Shown here one piece after another: positions 10,980 to 21,369 of a DNA stretch of 64,000 nucleotides. Below the pieces are notes generated by a model. That model had not been told where the DNA came from, searched no databases, and saw only the letters and a program-made list of their open reading frames with translations. The DNA is from Papio anubis (taxonomy: Eukaryota > Chordata > Mammalia > Primates > Cercopithecidae): the NCBI RefSeq assembly GCF_008728515.1, contig NC_044989.1, positions 67,984,501 to 68,048,500 on the forward strand. Direction: 5' to 3'. A program made the position numbers and the translations under genes. How positions within the stretch are numbered: the first letter of the stretch is position 1; each line of letters opens with the position of its first letter.

Positions 10980-12490
10980 TCCAAGTTGAAGAAAATGAAA
11001 TGCACAAGTGTAGATCTACAAGCACAGACACTGTGCTCTCATTTGTAAGAATGCAGATAGGTTCCTGGATACTTCCTTGATCAACATTCTTCATCCCACA
11101 CTGTTGAAAATCCCACATGAACAGAGCAGGCTAAAAATGTGACTACTTTCAAGGTCTCTGTTTTCTTCATTCCCTATCTTCTAGGATACTCATTTTCTCA
11201 TACTTGTCATACCTGACATAGCTCCCCTGCAGCAAACTCAACTACAAACAATCTTGGAAGACACATCCCTTGAACAAAATTTGATGTAAATCAATATATA
11301 TTACACAATGAAGATATTGGAAAAGATGGCCCCTCATTATAGGAGCTCTGTGCTGCTATCTGGGCTGAATCCCAAGAAATTATACCAGCACCATGCTGTC
11401 AAATCTTAAGCAATGGTGTGCCAAAATCCAGAATAAAGCACAGACTATGAAAGTTTGCTTAGATATCATTTGATCTGTTCCTTTTTTTTTTCAAAAGCCC
11501 AGAGAAGTTCGTAGCTTGCAATTAATACATGGCCAAATGTAAAACTCAGTTTCCTGATTTCAATCAGTGTCTTTCTGTACCATCTCTCTACTAAAAGGTT
11601 AACAATATCTCAACTCACCAGCCACAAATCTATATGACCTTAAGCCTTCCCATTATCATCCATGAGCTGGACCCTAAGGAGATATCTCTTTGGAATCGGG
11701 CAAAGAACAATCTTCCACACTCCTATTCTCATTATTAACTGGGACTACTGCGCACTCTTCCTCTCCGGAAGGGGGAAAGGCCATCTTTCTCTTCCACTGA
11801 GGCTCCGGTAGAAGTGACAATGTCATCCTCTCACTCTTGCCTCTTATACAGTTTGCAGGTCAAACTCTATAAGTTTGTTCCCTCTGTACCATCATTCATT
11901 TCCCTACTTTTATGCTCAAAGCCCTGCTCAGATCTAGATTATTCTATTCATGAGTTCTCCTCGCTCACTTCTTATTGCCACTAAAACAATCCTTTACATG
12001 TACTTGTATGAAGGGCATACTTCAGTTATTCATAATCTTCTAAGGACAACTACCATCTGTGTAGTCCAACTGCAAACTCTTGACCCTGCTTTTCAATGCT
12101 GTTCATTAGTTCAGTCTCCCATGCTAATCTCATTCTCTGTGCTACTGGTTTAACCTTTTGATTATATTTTTACTTCCTTCTCATAGCATTTTTCTCCAAC
12201 CCTCTTAAAAGACTTTCCTGAACCTACATATCACATGCAGAGAATATTTTACAAATTAGACCAAGTCTTCTTTTTTCTGAGAAATATTCTCCACTTAAAA
12301 TGCAAATTCCAACTTTCTTGACTGACCCAACCCCCCAGCCCCAGCCAGGCACTCATGAAAGACTCTGTGATAAGTGCATATGGTATGGTCTCCACATACA
12401 AGCTTACCTGGATAAATTAACTCCTCCTATAGAAACATTTTCACTGTGAAAAAAATTATTCAACTTTCTGTAAATTACAATCTATTGATT
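10980..12490. other. Unassigned sequence
   Basis: About 1.5 kb without a repeat I can name. It contains a short T-run near 11482. The segment 11640-12160 is pyrimidine-rich and could be a degraded LINE fragment, but no landmark was firm enough to call. Confidence 0.45.
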
Positions 12491-12494
12491 AATA

Positions 12495-12620
12495 TTTGTT
12501 GAATATTTGTTAAATACTAATACTACATGTAAGGCACTACTCTAAATAATATGGTATTTATACCACTGTACAAAATACAGTCTTTGCCTTGAAGACCATT
12601 ATATTCTAGTTGAAAAAACA
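12495..12620 (-). mobile_element. L2 LINE 3' terminus
   Basis: 'gaatatttgttaaatactaa' and 'taaggcactactctaaataa' lead to 'ttgccttgaagacc' and 'attctagttga'. This is the reverse complement of the last ~120 bp of L2. Confidence 0.6.
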
Positions 12621-12877
12621 AAATATGCACATTTGTAAAGATGGCTAAAAGCCAAAAAAAAAGATAATTGCAAATGAAAAATTACTAATAGCCAGACAGT
12701 GACTACTACGGGAAATTCAGAAAAAGGCAGATCATGGATGGAGGAAGAGAATTTAGTCCTTGGGGCTTGGAGTTCCAGGTAAAATTTTTAAGAAATAGAG
12801 AGGGGATCAGAATTAGCTAGGGCATGAACATAGCATACAAGTTATTAGCAGATATGAACCACTTTTAATCTTTAGTG

Positions 12878-13230
12878 TGTGTCAGTCCATTTGGGCTGCT
12901 GTTATGAAAAACCTTAAACTGGGAAGCACAGAAACAACAGAAATTTATTTTTCACATTCTGGAGGCTGGAAACTCCAAGTTCAAGGCATTGGCAGATTCG
13001 GTGTCTGGTGAAGTCCCACTTTCTGGTTCATAGATGGTGCCTTCATGCTGTCTTCTCACATGGCCAACAGAGAGAACAAGCTCTCTGGAATCTCTCTTAT
13101 AAGGACACTAGTCCCTATTCATGAGGGCTCTACTCTCATGACCTAATCACCTCCCAAAGCCCCACCTCCTATTACCATCACCTTGAGGGTTAGGATTTCA
13201 ACGTATAAATTATAGGGGAAAATAAACATT
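12878..13230 (-). mobile_element. MaLR LTR (MST/MLT1-type), reverse strand
   Basis: The full order of a reverse-strand MaLR LTR is visible: 'cagtccatttgggctgctgt', 'ctggaggctggaaactccaa', 'ggcagattcggtgtctggtg', 'cttctcacatggcc', 'cttataaggacactag', 'catgacctaatcacctccca' and 'ccccacctcctattaccatc'. The 3' poly(A) region lies at the left. No internal MaLR sequence flanks it, so it is a solo LTR. Confidence 0.85.
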
Positions 13231-13239
13231 TACTTCACT

Positions 13240-13845
13240 GCAGTAGGCTTTTACACAGAACCACAACTGCTAACTCTAAATATGGTAAAAATGATGTTAA
13301 CGACAGTTCTAATGATGGTGGTATGAGGAAGGTGGGGATATTGTTGGTGCTGACTAATGACATCCATCGACAAAAAAAATACTTTATAAAAGAAGCCTTT
13401 TTTTTTTTTTTTTTAAACCAGCCTGGCCTTGATTTCTATCCATTACTGTAAAACATTATGTATCATCTCAATACTAGTTTTGATAGCAATGCTGTGGTTG
13501 ACTATATTTTTCTTGCTTTATATCAATGGCTTAATGAATTCATTTTTTCAGTGTAACAGCAGCAAAGCTTGTGGACTGATGTTAATTGGATCTGGCTAGA
13601 GTCTTGTCAATATATTTTGGTTGTTGAAGGCTAATCCATGCAGCTCAGAGGCAAAGTACAAATAATTGATTGCTTTCTTTGGAGTTTGCTTTCTATTAGT
13701 TGTTGGTCCTCAAGTTTCACTCCCATAAGCTTGGCTTTCAGACTGATGACAACAAAAGTCTAACCTTACTGAAAAAGCAGGGTGCGTATATATAACCAAT
13801 ATTAACATTATGTTGAGAATGTATTTATACATCTAAACTCACAGG

Positions 13846-13885
<40 letters not shown>

Positions 13886-14600
13886 CATTTACTTTATGTG
13901 AAAGACCCTGCCATTTTATTCTCAAGCTCAGGAAAATTGAAGACACAAAAGCAAGCATGTTCTCAGTTCCACTCAGTAGAGGTTTGAGCTAAAACAACGC
14001 CTGGAAAGCAAATGCAGTGACCTTTAAAAGAATCGAGAAGAAGCTATTTCCAGCACATTACTAAATGCTATATTTTAAAGGTTCTAACCTTATTTGCTAA
14101 AAGTGTATAATATCAGGAAACCCTTGTGAGGGAAGGGTCTGCATTCATCACATGGCACAAGTCACTTACAGAAGAGATGGGGAAGGTTATTACTTTCTAA
14201 CTTGCAGACACCAAAGTTCAACCTAGCTCCTTTTGTGGTTTGCTGCATTAAATAAGGTTCAGGGATCATTTGAAGAATTACAGGCTTCTTGACCTAACAA
14301 AAATATAAAGTTTTCTGCAAATAACAACAACTATATCATCATGCAGAGCCATTTATAACACTAACACACACACATACTACACCTTTTCCAGCTCTTATCA
14401 GCTGGCAAAACTGATCCCTGGTGTGTCTGTGATGTTAAATTTATTTATTCTTCCAGGTGATTAATAGTAGCAATTGATCTATAAGACCCAGCATCACATA
14501 ATGAATGGGTAGGAGGAAGAAAACTACTGATTGAAAAAAGAATCCTAAAATACAGCATTTGAAGCTGAAGTTAGACTCCACTATGAAGATCTGGAGGGCT
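13240..14600. other. Unassigned sequence with simple repeats
   Basis: No gene and no clear transposon. It contains a 17-nt T-run at 13398-13414 and the CA repeat at 13851-13881. The part 13430-13790 is free of recognisable repeats and could include conserved non-coding sequence, which cannot be tested here. Confidence 0.45.
13851..13881. repeat. (CA)n microsatellite
   Basis: About 15 uninterrupted CA dinucleotides, a typical polymorphic microsatellite. Confidence 0.97.
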
Positions 14601-14606
14601 ATTAGC

Positions 14607-14624
14607 AAAAAAAAAAAAAAAAAA
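14607..14624. repeat. Poly(A) run
   Basis: Eighteen consecutive A. No SINE or LINE body is recognisable immediately upstream. Confidence 0.9.
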
Positions 14625-14664
14625 GGAATTATAATACTGATTATTTTAACATTTACTAAAGCCC

Positions 14665-14695
14665 ATAGATAGATAGATACATAGATAGATAGATT
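14665..14695. repeat. (GATA)n short tandem repeat
   Basis: Seven or so AGAT/GATA units with one 'gatac' interruption. Confidence 0.9.
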
Positions 14696-14699
14696 AATA

Positions 14700-16210
14700 A
14701 ATCAACATATCTTGATAATACTTATTGCTTTCCATTTGTCTATTGCTTCGCAAACATTGACATTTGGCTACATGTCTGTATTCTCAACCACATTATATTT
14801 TATAGATTGAAAGTAAAGATTTCTAGTAGGTCAGCTTCAGTGAATCCTTTTCCCACTGCAATTGCATAATCCACATCTATAATGAAATGAGTTGCCAATT
14901 ATCTCATGGATATAGGATTTATAAATCATTTAAGCAAATAAAACATCATGTGGATGCTTATGTGGTCACCCTTTTGCCATCCAGCTCACCTTTATGCCAA
15001 GTGGAGTGGTCAAAACATTTGTAAACAACTCTGGTTATCTAAGAATTTACTGGCTTTTGTGATGGTCTATTTTTCTTTCTTTTTGATGGTGGACTGGAGA
15101 ATCTCCTGCAACCTACTTAGCCTAAAATTGTTTGTTGTTACTTCCTGGTTTTCCATACTTAGAGTTAAAAGACTGAGGTCACAAGCAGAAAACAACTAGG
15201 TAAGGTCTATGACATCATGGGTTTTCAGGATAGGAAGAGTTATCTTAATCCGGCCTCTATCCTGGTGAGAAAAAAAAAATGTGTGAGCGTTTTGAAATCT
15301 CTTATAAACCAAAACCCTAGCTAAAAGAAACTTATAAGTTGCATTGAACAATAATCAAAGTCAGACAAGGAAAAGAAACCAAATAGTTAAATGTGGTATG
15401 AAAACTCAGAGATGAGTTCCGTCTCACAAATAAGGACAGGAAAAGCTGAGAAACTCAACAATAAGATGTTAAATCAAGAAGTCATTAAACCTAAAGATCT
15501 TATCAAGAGTTCTCTTGTGACTTGGGCCATCACAGCTCCAAAATGTCCTTGACTGACTTACAGGAAAACTAAGGTCTGTCTGACTTTTAATAGTACTATA
15601 AGCATTCCAAAGTGAAACAAAATACACATTGTATTTTGTTAAGATTCTCTAAAGTGAAACAAAATACACATTGATTTTCAGTATGGAGATAATGGTATTA
15701 CTGTAAGTCAAAAAGTATTTCCCCAAGACAATTCGTGTAGCCTGAGATATAATAAAAACAAATTTAGGGAGGCTTAAGCCCGTGAAGTCTCTCACACTGG
15801 CCCATCCTAAATTATTTTGGGTTGCTCAGTCTGGGTACCATTTATGCTTTGTTCCGCTGTCATCTCTAGAGGAAGCTCCATACATAAGATGGTTTTATTT
15901 AATCCCAAATCAATAAAGATAATCAAAAATGTTGATATTAAGGAAGACACAAGATATGTGTTGGACTTCCCCTCATATTCTCCTTTGGCAAAATAGGTCA
16001 CTGGGTTTACCAAGGGAGACAAGAATGTTGTGTTTTCAGTTGAACTTTGGGTTCCTAAAACTTCAGTAGAAGGATATGTTCATTTATCAATCTATAAGCA
16101 TGCTGAATATGAGCATGCAGGGATACCCAATGAATACATCATTTCTAGGTTTCAGATGGATCTCATGCCTCCATTCCCATCATCTCTCTGCTCTAGTGTC
16201 CTCTATAAGA
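14700..16210. other. Unassigned sequence
   Basis: No gene or classifiable transposon. It contains a local 23 bp direct duplication at 15609-15673 with an embedded palindrome, and an A-run near 15271. Confidence 0.5.
15609..15673. repeat. Local direct duplication with palindrome
   Basis: A 23 bp unit beginning 'aaagtgaaacaaaatac' occurs identically at 15609-15631 and 15651-15673 (period 42). The first copy overlaps a perfect 10 bp inverted repeat with a 5 nt loop (15616-15625 with 15631-15640). Confidence 0.95.
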
Positions 16211-16214
16211 ATAA

Positions 16215-16430
16215 TGGCTTTTACTGAGTGCTTCTAGCATGTCAGGTAATATTCTTAATACTTGGTATAAAAATACTCATTTGATCTTCCAAGTAATCCT
16301 TGGCCTTAGGGCTATTACTGTTCCCATTCCACCGGTAAGAAAACTAAGGTAGAGAGAGACTGAAGGACTTTCCAAGGTCACATAGCCAGGAAGTCGTGAG
16401 AGCTGGGACTTGAACGCAGTTATTGATTCC
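16215..16430 (-). mobile_element. MIR SINE, reverse strand
   Basis: The reverse MIR order is clear: 'tactgagtgcttctagcatg', 'ctcatttgatcttccaagta', 'ggtaagaaaactaaggtaga', 'ccaaggtcacatagccagga' and 'gagctgggacttgaacgcag'. Confidence 0.88.
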
Positions 16431-16538
16431 AGGATATTGACTACCTCACAGAGTTTTTAAGGATTCCTGACACATAGTACCAAATAAATGTTTGCTATTA
16501 TTTATAATTATTAATTAATTATTATTATACTACTATTA

Positions 16539-16772
16539 CAGGTTGAGTATCTTAATCCAAAAATGTGAAACCTGAAATGCTCCAATTTCTGAAACTTTTT
16601 GAGCATTCATATGAAACTCAAAGGAAATGCTCATTGGAGCATTTCAGATTTTGGATTTTCAGATTAGAGGAACCAGTAAGTATATATCATGAAAATATTC
16701 CAATAGCTAAAAATATCCAAAATTTGAAATACTTCTGGTCCCAAGCATTTTGGATAAGCAATACTCAATCTG
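16539..16772. mobile_element. Tigger-type (Tc1/mariner) MITE with TA duplication
   Basis: The left terminus 'caggttgagtatcttaatcc' starts at 16539. The right terminus ends 'ggataagcaatactcaatct' plus g at 16772. Both termini match the family that begins CAGGTTGAG(T/C)ATCC, and both are flanked by TA (16537-16538 and 16773-16774), the expected mariner target duplication. At 234 bp it is non-autonomous. Internally it carries an inverted copy of its own left-end sequence (16572-16583 with 16636-16647, 12 bp perfect). Confidence 0.85.
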
Positions 16773-16927
16773 TATTATCCTACTTTTTATCCACTAGGTT
16801 TTTACATACTATCTTAAAAATTCTGACATATATTCATCATAGTCTTTTCTTGGCCTGTCTTTCTAAAATACTTCAGAATTTGACGTGATGCAAATGTACA
16901 GTATTTAGTCTAGTTGACAAGTAACCT

Positions 16928-17355
16928 GCCGTAATGGTTAATTTCATACGTCAACTTATGTGGGCCACAGTGCCCAGATATTTGGTCAAACAGAGATACT
17001 CTGGATATCTCTGTAAGGGTGTTTTTCTGATGAAATTAACATTTAAACCAGTGGACTTTCAGTAAAGCAGATTGCCACTCACAGATAATGTGAGTGACCC
17101 TCCTCCAATCAGTTGAAGACCTGAATAGAACAAAGACTGACCTCCCTTGAGAAAGAAGGAATTCTGCCAGAAGTTGGCCTTTGGACCTGAACTGCAACAT
17201 CAGTTCCTCTCTGGATTCGCAGCCTGCCAGCCCACCCTGCAGATTGTGGACTCACTAGCTTCACATGATTACATGAGACCAATCTTTACATCTCTCTATA
17301 TATTTATATATGTCCTATTGGTTCTGTTTCTCTGCAGAACCTTGACCAACACACT
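16928..17355 (+). mobile_element. ERVL-type solo LTR (MLT2-like)
   Basis: The forward order is clear: 'aatggttaatttcatacgtc', 'gtgcccagatatttggtcaa', 'agtaaagcagattgccactc', 'ctccaatcagttgaagacct', 'tagaacaaagactgacctcc', a shortened middle, 'tgtcctattggttctgtttc' and the end 'aaccttgaccaacaca'. No internal sequence follows, so it is a solo LTR. The family assignment to MLT2/ERVL is from memory. Confidence 0.75.
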
Positions 17356-18044
17356 CATGAACTGGAATGTCAAATACTGGCCTGGTTCACAGGCAATTTC
17401 ACCAGCCTACACCAATTTCATCATTCCTCTCCATTCCTCTTGGCACTATGAGAGTTACATAATCCCCCAATTTTTCACAAAGACGCAACCCTCTGATGTT
17501 TCACTGGTTTGTCCTTATGCCTTTATAAGGATTCAGTCTGACTGCAAAGAAGACCTTCAGGCCACACTACAAACACAGAAACATCAGCAATGTGACCAGA
17601 TTGCTCAAGGATACAGCTTGTTCAGGACTGTTCTGATTCTCCTGAGAACACACCCACCCAACAGGTGAAGGGGGCAGTTCAGCCAGATCTGCCCTCCCCA
17701 CAACTGACTGCAGCCCTTCCCGCCGCTAAAAACCAAGATGTGATGGATTAAATATCATGCCAGAGATTTTACACCTAATTATTTAAATTCCCTAAGGCTA
17801 ATCTTCAAGAAAACAGTAGAAAATAGCATCAAGAGCTTGCAAAAGATAACTCTGACACCATCAAAAGCACGTGTAGCATTTCACCCTGTTCGGCTTGTTA
17901 ATCCCCCAGTGAGGACTTTTTTGTATATTAAAGACTTCTTATAGGATGGAATAATGTGCTATGTTATTAACAGCTGGTGCGTGGTTTAATATAGTCACAG
18001 GTGAGTGGATTTCCCCCCTTCCACTTTCTCACTACTGTCACTTT

Positions 18045-18080
18045 AAAACAAAAACAAAACAAAACAAAACAAACAAAAAC
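18045..18080. repeat. (AAAAC)n tract
   Basis: Imperfect AAAAC pentanucleotide repeat of about seven units. Confidence 0.92.
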
Positions 18081-18424
18081 TACACCCTCCAGAAGGGACA
18101 AGATATAAAACCAATATGTTTGCCTTTCAATTAAAGGCCTCAGGCTCTCAGCTTGAGTGCAACACTCCAACATCAATGAGAAGATTTTCCTAAGAACTGT
18201 GAAGTGTGAGACTGTGGTTGAGAGGCTCACATGACTGAGTAAGTGAGTGTTTCTTACAAGAAGCCCTTTAATGAGCTTTAATATCTCTGACAGCTCAGAT
18301 GGCTCTGGGCTGAAGCTTGGTCTACACATTGTCACCTTGGGCATGTCTTTTTCCTGAAATCTTAATCCACCAAGACATAGTTGAAGTTTAACAATCAAAA
18401 TGTTCACATGGATTCAAATGTTCC

Positions 18425-18444
18425 TTTTTTTTTTTTTTTTTTTT
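18425..18444. repeat. Poly(T) run
   Basis: Twenty T in a row with no Alu or L1 body recognisable beside it. Confidence 0.9.
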
Positions 18445-19109
18445 AAAGTCCTGGTTGACAGAACTATGAAAATGGTACCACAGATGCAGTCCAAACTTTT
18501 CTTTGAATTTCCTCTTGGGAAAATAAAGAGATAAGTAACTCACTTTCAGGAAAAAGAAAATGTTTCTGTTTATTAAAATGCATTTGTGGAGAAAAGGCTG
18601 CAAATTTACTGAGTGTGATGAACAGATGGGGGGGTTTTGAGTGAGGAACACAAATGAGTTCTATAATAAAAATATTATAGTCTTCGATATGATTTCATCT
18701 GACTTAATCACTCAGTGTTACATATTGCATAAAATAGAGAATTTTGAGCATTTATAGAGGTGCTGCTGAAATCTAAGCTATCGTTTGGCAATCTCAAATT
18801 TTCCATACCAATTTCTTTTACCCAAGACCTCAAATTATTCTGTTGACTGACTCATGATATTAAGACAGAATAATACTGACCTTCATCCTCAGAAAGAAAA
18901 TGAAGCCAAGTAGCTATGAAAAAAAAAATAGATTCCTGGCATGGTATATGCCCAGCTATAAGTTCTACCTACATTGTGCCCTCTCCCATGACACACACAA
19001 AGGTATTGTTGAGAAAATTAATTGGCCACTCACCTAGTTGTTTGCATCATGTAATTCAAATTAATTGTTTCTGTCAAGCCAACTCATTGTTTCTGATCTG
19101 TTTATGCAT

Positions 19110-19205
19110 CTCCAGAATAATGTAAGCTCCAGGAGGGGATCCATAGTTTCTGGGCTAGTTCCTGGATCATGGTCCTCAGTAAATATTTACTGACTAAATG
19201 CCCAT
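19110..19205 (+). mobile_element. L2 LINE 3' terminus
   Basis: 'gtaagctccaggaggggatc', a degraded middle and 'cctcagtaaatatttactga' follow the forward L2 3' end order. An A-rich stretch follows to 19233. Confidence 0.6.
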
Positions 19206-19209
19206 TTAT

Positions 19210-19880
19210 TGAAATAAAAAAATAAAATAAATAAGAGCTACACCTAAATCACAGAGCGGCTATACGTCGTGTCATATTGTAACCAATAAAATGATCTGAG
19301 AATCATCCATTGTCACAGTTCCCAGCTCTGATGATCTACATTGTATTGGTTGATTTATCAGAGCCAAAGTTATACTGTGCACACACAACCCCAAGGGTAC
19401 CATTCTTATAGATGACGATGACTAAGGGAACTATGGCCCCTGGAACTAGGCAGTGTGGCAACCCCAGTTGGTTTCACTGGTAATCGTCAACAACCCTGAG
19501 GAATGATGTATGACCATTCTTACTTCTAAGCTAAAGAGAATCAAGACAGGTTGTTCTCTGAGTGTGCCTGGAGAATTTTACACACCATCTAATTAACTTA
19601 TTGAAGGTGCCTTGTGATATTACAAGTCTGAGGATCTCTGCTACAAGTTTCTCTCAGATGGGGATAAAAGTCCTGCACAGGCTTCCTCACTAGGGAACTG
19701 TGAATCTCTGGCCTCTATTTGCTTATCTGTGAGTCCAGAAGGGCTAAACCCAGAGACCGCTATGGGCCTCTTGCAGTTCTGACGTTGTATAAATCTGTAA
19801 TAGAAAGAATCCTCAGAACTCAGACACATGTTATGATTATCACCCTTAGCATCAAAGGCTCAACACATACAGTGAATGAA
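19210..19880. other. Unassigned sequence
   Basis: No repeat or gene recognised. Confidence 0.45.
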
Positions 19881-19884
19881 ATCT

Positions 19885-20265
19885 TTGTGTCTTTTATTCA
19901 ACGTTTTTTTTTTTTTTTTTGAGACAGAGTCTCCCTCTGTCTCCCAGGTTGGAGTACAATAGTGAGATCTTGGCTCACTACAGCCTCCACCTCTCAGGTT
20001 CAAGCCATTCTCCTGCCTCAGCCTCCCTAGTAGCTGGGATTACAGGTTCCTGCCACCATGCCCAGGTAATTTTTGTATTTTTAGTAGAGATGGGGTTTCA
20101 ACATGTTGACCAGGCTGGTCTCAAACTCCTGACCTCATGATCCACCCACTTCAGCCTCCCAAAGTGCTGGGATTACAGGTACTTTGATGTCTGGCCTCAA
20201 CAAATATTTAGAGAACATCTATTATGCTGGGGAAGATAGTCACTGGGTAAAGGATATATCTAATC
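19885..20265 (-). mobile_element. L2 LINE 3' terminus split by Alu
   Basis: 'cttttattcaac' on the left of the Alu and 'caacaaatatttagagaaca' plus 'ctattatgctgggg' on its right join to the reverse complement of the L2 3' terminus. 'tcaac' is repeated on both sides (19898-19902 and 20197-20201). Confidence 0.6.
19904..20196 (-). mobile_element. Alu element (AluS-like), full length
   Basis: Poly(T) at 19904-19920, then 'gagacagagtctccctctgt' and both monomers in reverse, ending 'tgatgtctggcc'. It is a complete dimer with moderate divergence. It lies inside an L2 terminus, so the Alu is the younger event. Confidence 0.97.
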
Positions 20266-20299
20266 ATCCCATCATCAATAATTGACAACTATTACTTCA

Positions 20300-20518
20300 C
20301 AGAAGTGTCAGCATACATTAAGTACTTACTTTGCACCAGTCACTTTTCAAAGATTTTATATATTTTACTAATCCTCTCAATAACCCAGTAAGGTAGGTAC
20401 AGATGAGGAAACTGAGGCACAGTGAGGGTACACCTACCACCAGTAAGTAGAGGAGCTAGGATTTGAATATAAACAGTATGACTCCAAAGCCATTCCTCTT
20501 AACCACTATACTATAATA
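20300..20518 (-). mobile_element. MIR SINE, reverse strand
   Basis: 'taagtacttactttgcacca', 'taatcctctcaataacccag', 'gatgaggaaactgaggcaca', 'gtaagtagaggagctaggat' and 'cctcttaaccactatactat' give a nearly complete reverse MIR. Confidence 0.92.
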
Positions 20519-20519
20519 A

Positions 20520-20985
20520 AGAATTAAGAAGAAATTACAAAAGATAACAAAGAATGTGGAGTTACTCATAGTCTTTATTTCCTACATGGAGTTAACTTGT
20601 GAAGTCAAGTAATTATCCACATGATCTAAAACAGGTTTGGTGGCAGGAATAAGGTTAAAAACAACAACAATGACAAAAACCCAAGCCTCCATCTTTTTAT
20701 ATATTAATTTGTGCTAATAGGATTATATTGAATTAAAAAGAACAGATTGAGGAATTGAACCTTGGGCCAGTGTGAGGTGCCTCTGATGTGGGGTCACTCC
20801 GAATAACCCAGATGAAGGCCCAAGTCCCACTTCCACGTGTTGAGTGGGAGAAGACCACTGACGTTCTAATGCTCTCAGGCCCTTTCTTCTTCACTCCAAC
20901 AGTATTGACTTTGTTCACTACAGAGACCAGCACTAGAGGCATGCTGCAGCATGCAGTTACCACGTCGACCTGCAGAGCCACATCC
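20520..20985. other. Unassigned sequence with palindromic site cluster
   Basis: No transposon or gene recognised. It contains the restriction-site-like palindrome cluster at 20939-20975, described separately. Confidence 0.5.
20939..20975. repeat. 16 bp perfect palindrome plus polylinker-like motif
   Basis: GCATGCTGCAGCATGC (20939-20954) is a perfect palindrome. GTCGACCTGCAG follows at 20964-20975. Together they give two SphI, two PstI and one SalI hexamer within 37 bp. GTCGACCTGCAG is also found in common cloning polylinkers, but the rest of a polylinker is absent. Confidence 0.95.
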
Positions 20986-20989
20986 AGCT

Positions 20990-21215
20990 GGGAGCTCAAA
21001 AATAATTACGTGTGAATCCTGGCTCTCCTGGAAGAGTAGTTTTGCCAAGTTCCTCAGTCTCACTAACTTCAGGTTTCTTATCAAAGTAATGGGGAGAAAA
21101 ATACCACCTACCTAATAGGATTGTTATGACAGAATGTAAATGACATGATACACTAAAAGACAACACGAAGCCTTGGCACATAGTAAACACTCAAAAAACT
21201 GTTTTCTGTTAGTCT
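20990..21215 (+). mobile_element. MIR SINE
   Basis: 'gtgaatcctggctctcctgg', 'gccaagttcctcagtctcac', 'ggtttcttatcaaagtaatg', 'taccacctacctaataggat' and 'ccttggcacatagtaaacac' give a forward MIR almost to its 3' end. Confidence 0.9.
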
Positions 21216-21289
21216 TATATAATGCCACTCCATGCTAGTCAACAGTATTTTCCAATTAGGCTGTACACCAGAAAGCAGGGTTTCTGAGA

Positions 21290-21365
21290 CTCACTTTTCT
21301 GTATTTACCTTTGTGCTTAGTATGTATGAGGCTCAATAAAGACATATTGACAGATTGATTGGCAA
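21290..21365 (+). mobile_element. L2 LINE 3' terminus
   Basis: 'ctgtatttacctttgtgctt' and 'tgaggctcaataaagacata' resemble the forward L2 end. Short and diverged. Confidence 0.45.
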
Positions 21366-21369
21366 GTGG

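Larger units (their letters stand above)
17360..19105. other. Unassigned sequence with simple repeats
   Basis: No named transposon or gene. It contains an AAAAC-rich tract at 18045-18080 and a 20-nt T-run at 18425-18444. The 173-residue forward frame at 17147-17668 spans the LTR end and this sequence without domain features. 17700-18020 is free of recognisable repeats. Confidence 0.45.

Noticed and set aside
13385..13425. Poly(T) as the tail of a reverse retroelement
   Set aside because: No Alu, L1 or processed-gene body follows, although 'ccagcctggcc' after it resembles a tiny Alu piece.
17147..17668. 173-residue forward frame, the longest in the window
   Set aside because: It starts inside an ERVL-type LTR and runs into unassigned DNA. 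It has no domain, no splice or promoter support and low-complexity content typical of chance frames.
17967..18407. 146-residue minus-strand frame
   Set aside because: It crosses an AAAAC tract and shows no family features or conservation that can be seen. A chance frame is more likely.
20300..20518. tRNA-like segments in MIR copies
   Set aside because: MIR heads derive from tRNA, but these copies are too diverged to keep a cloverleaf or functional box A/B.
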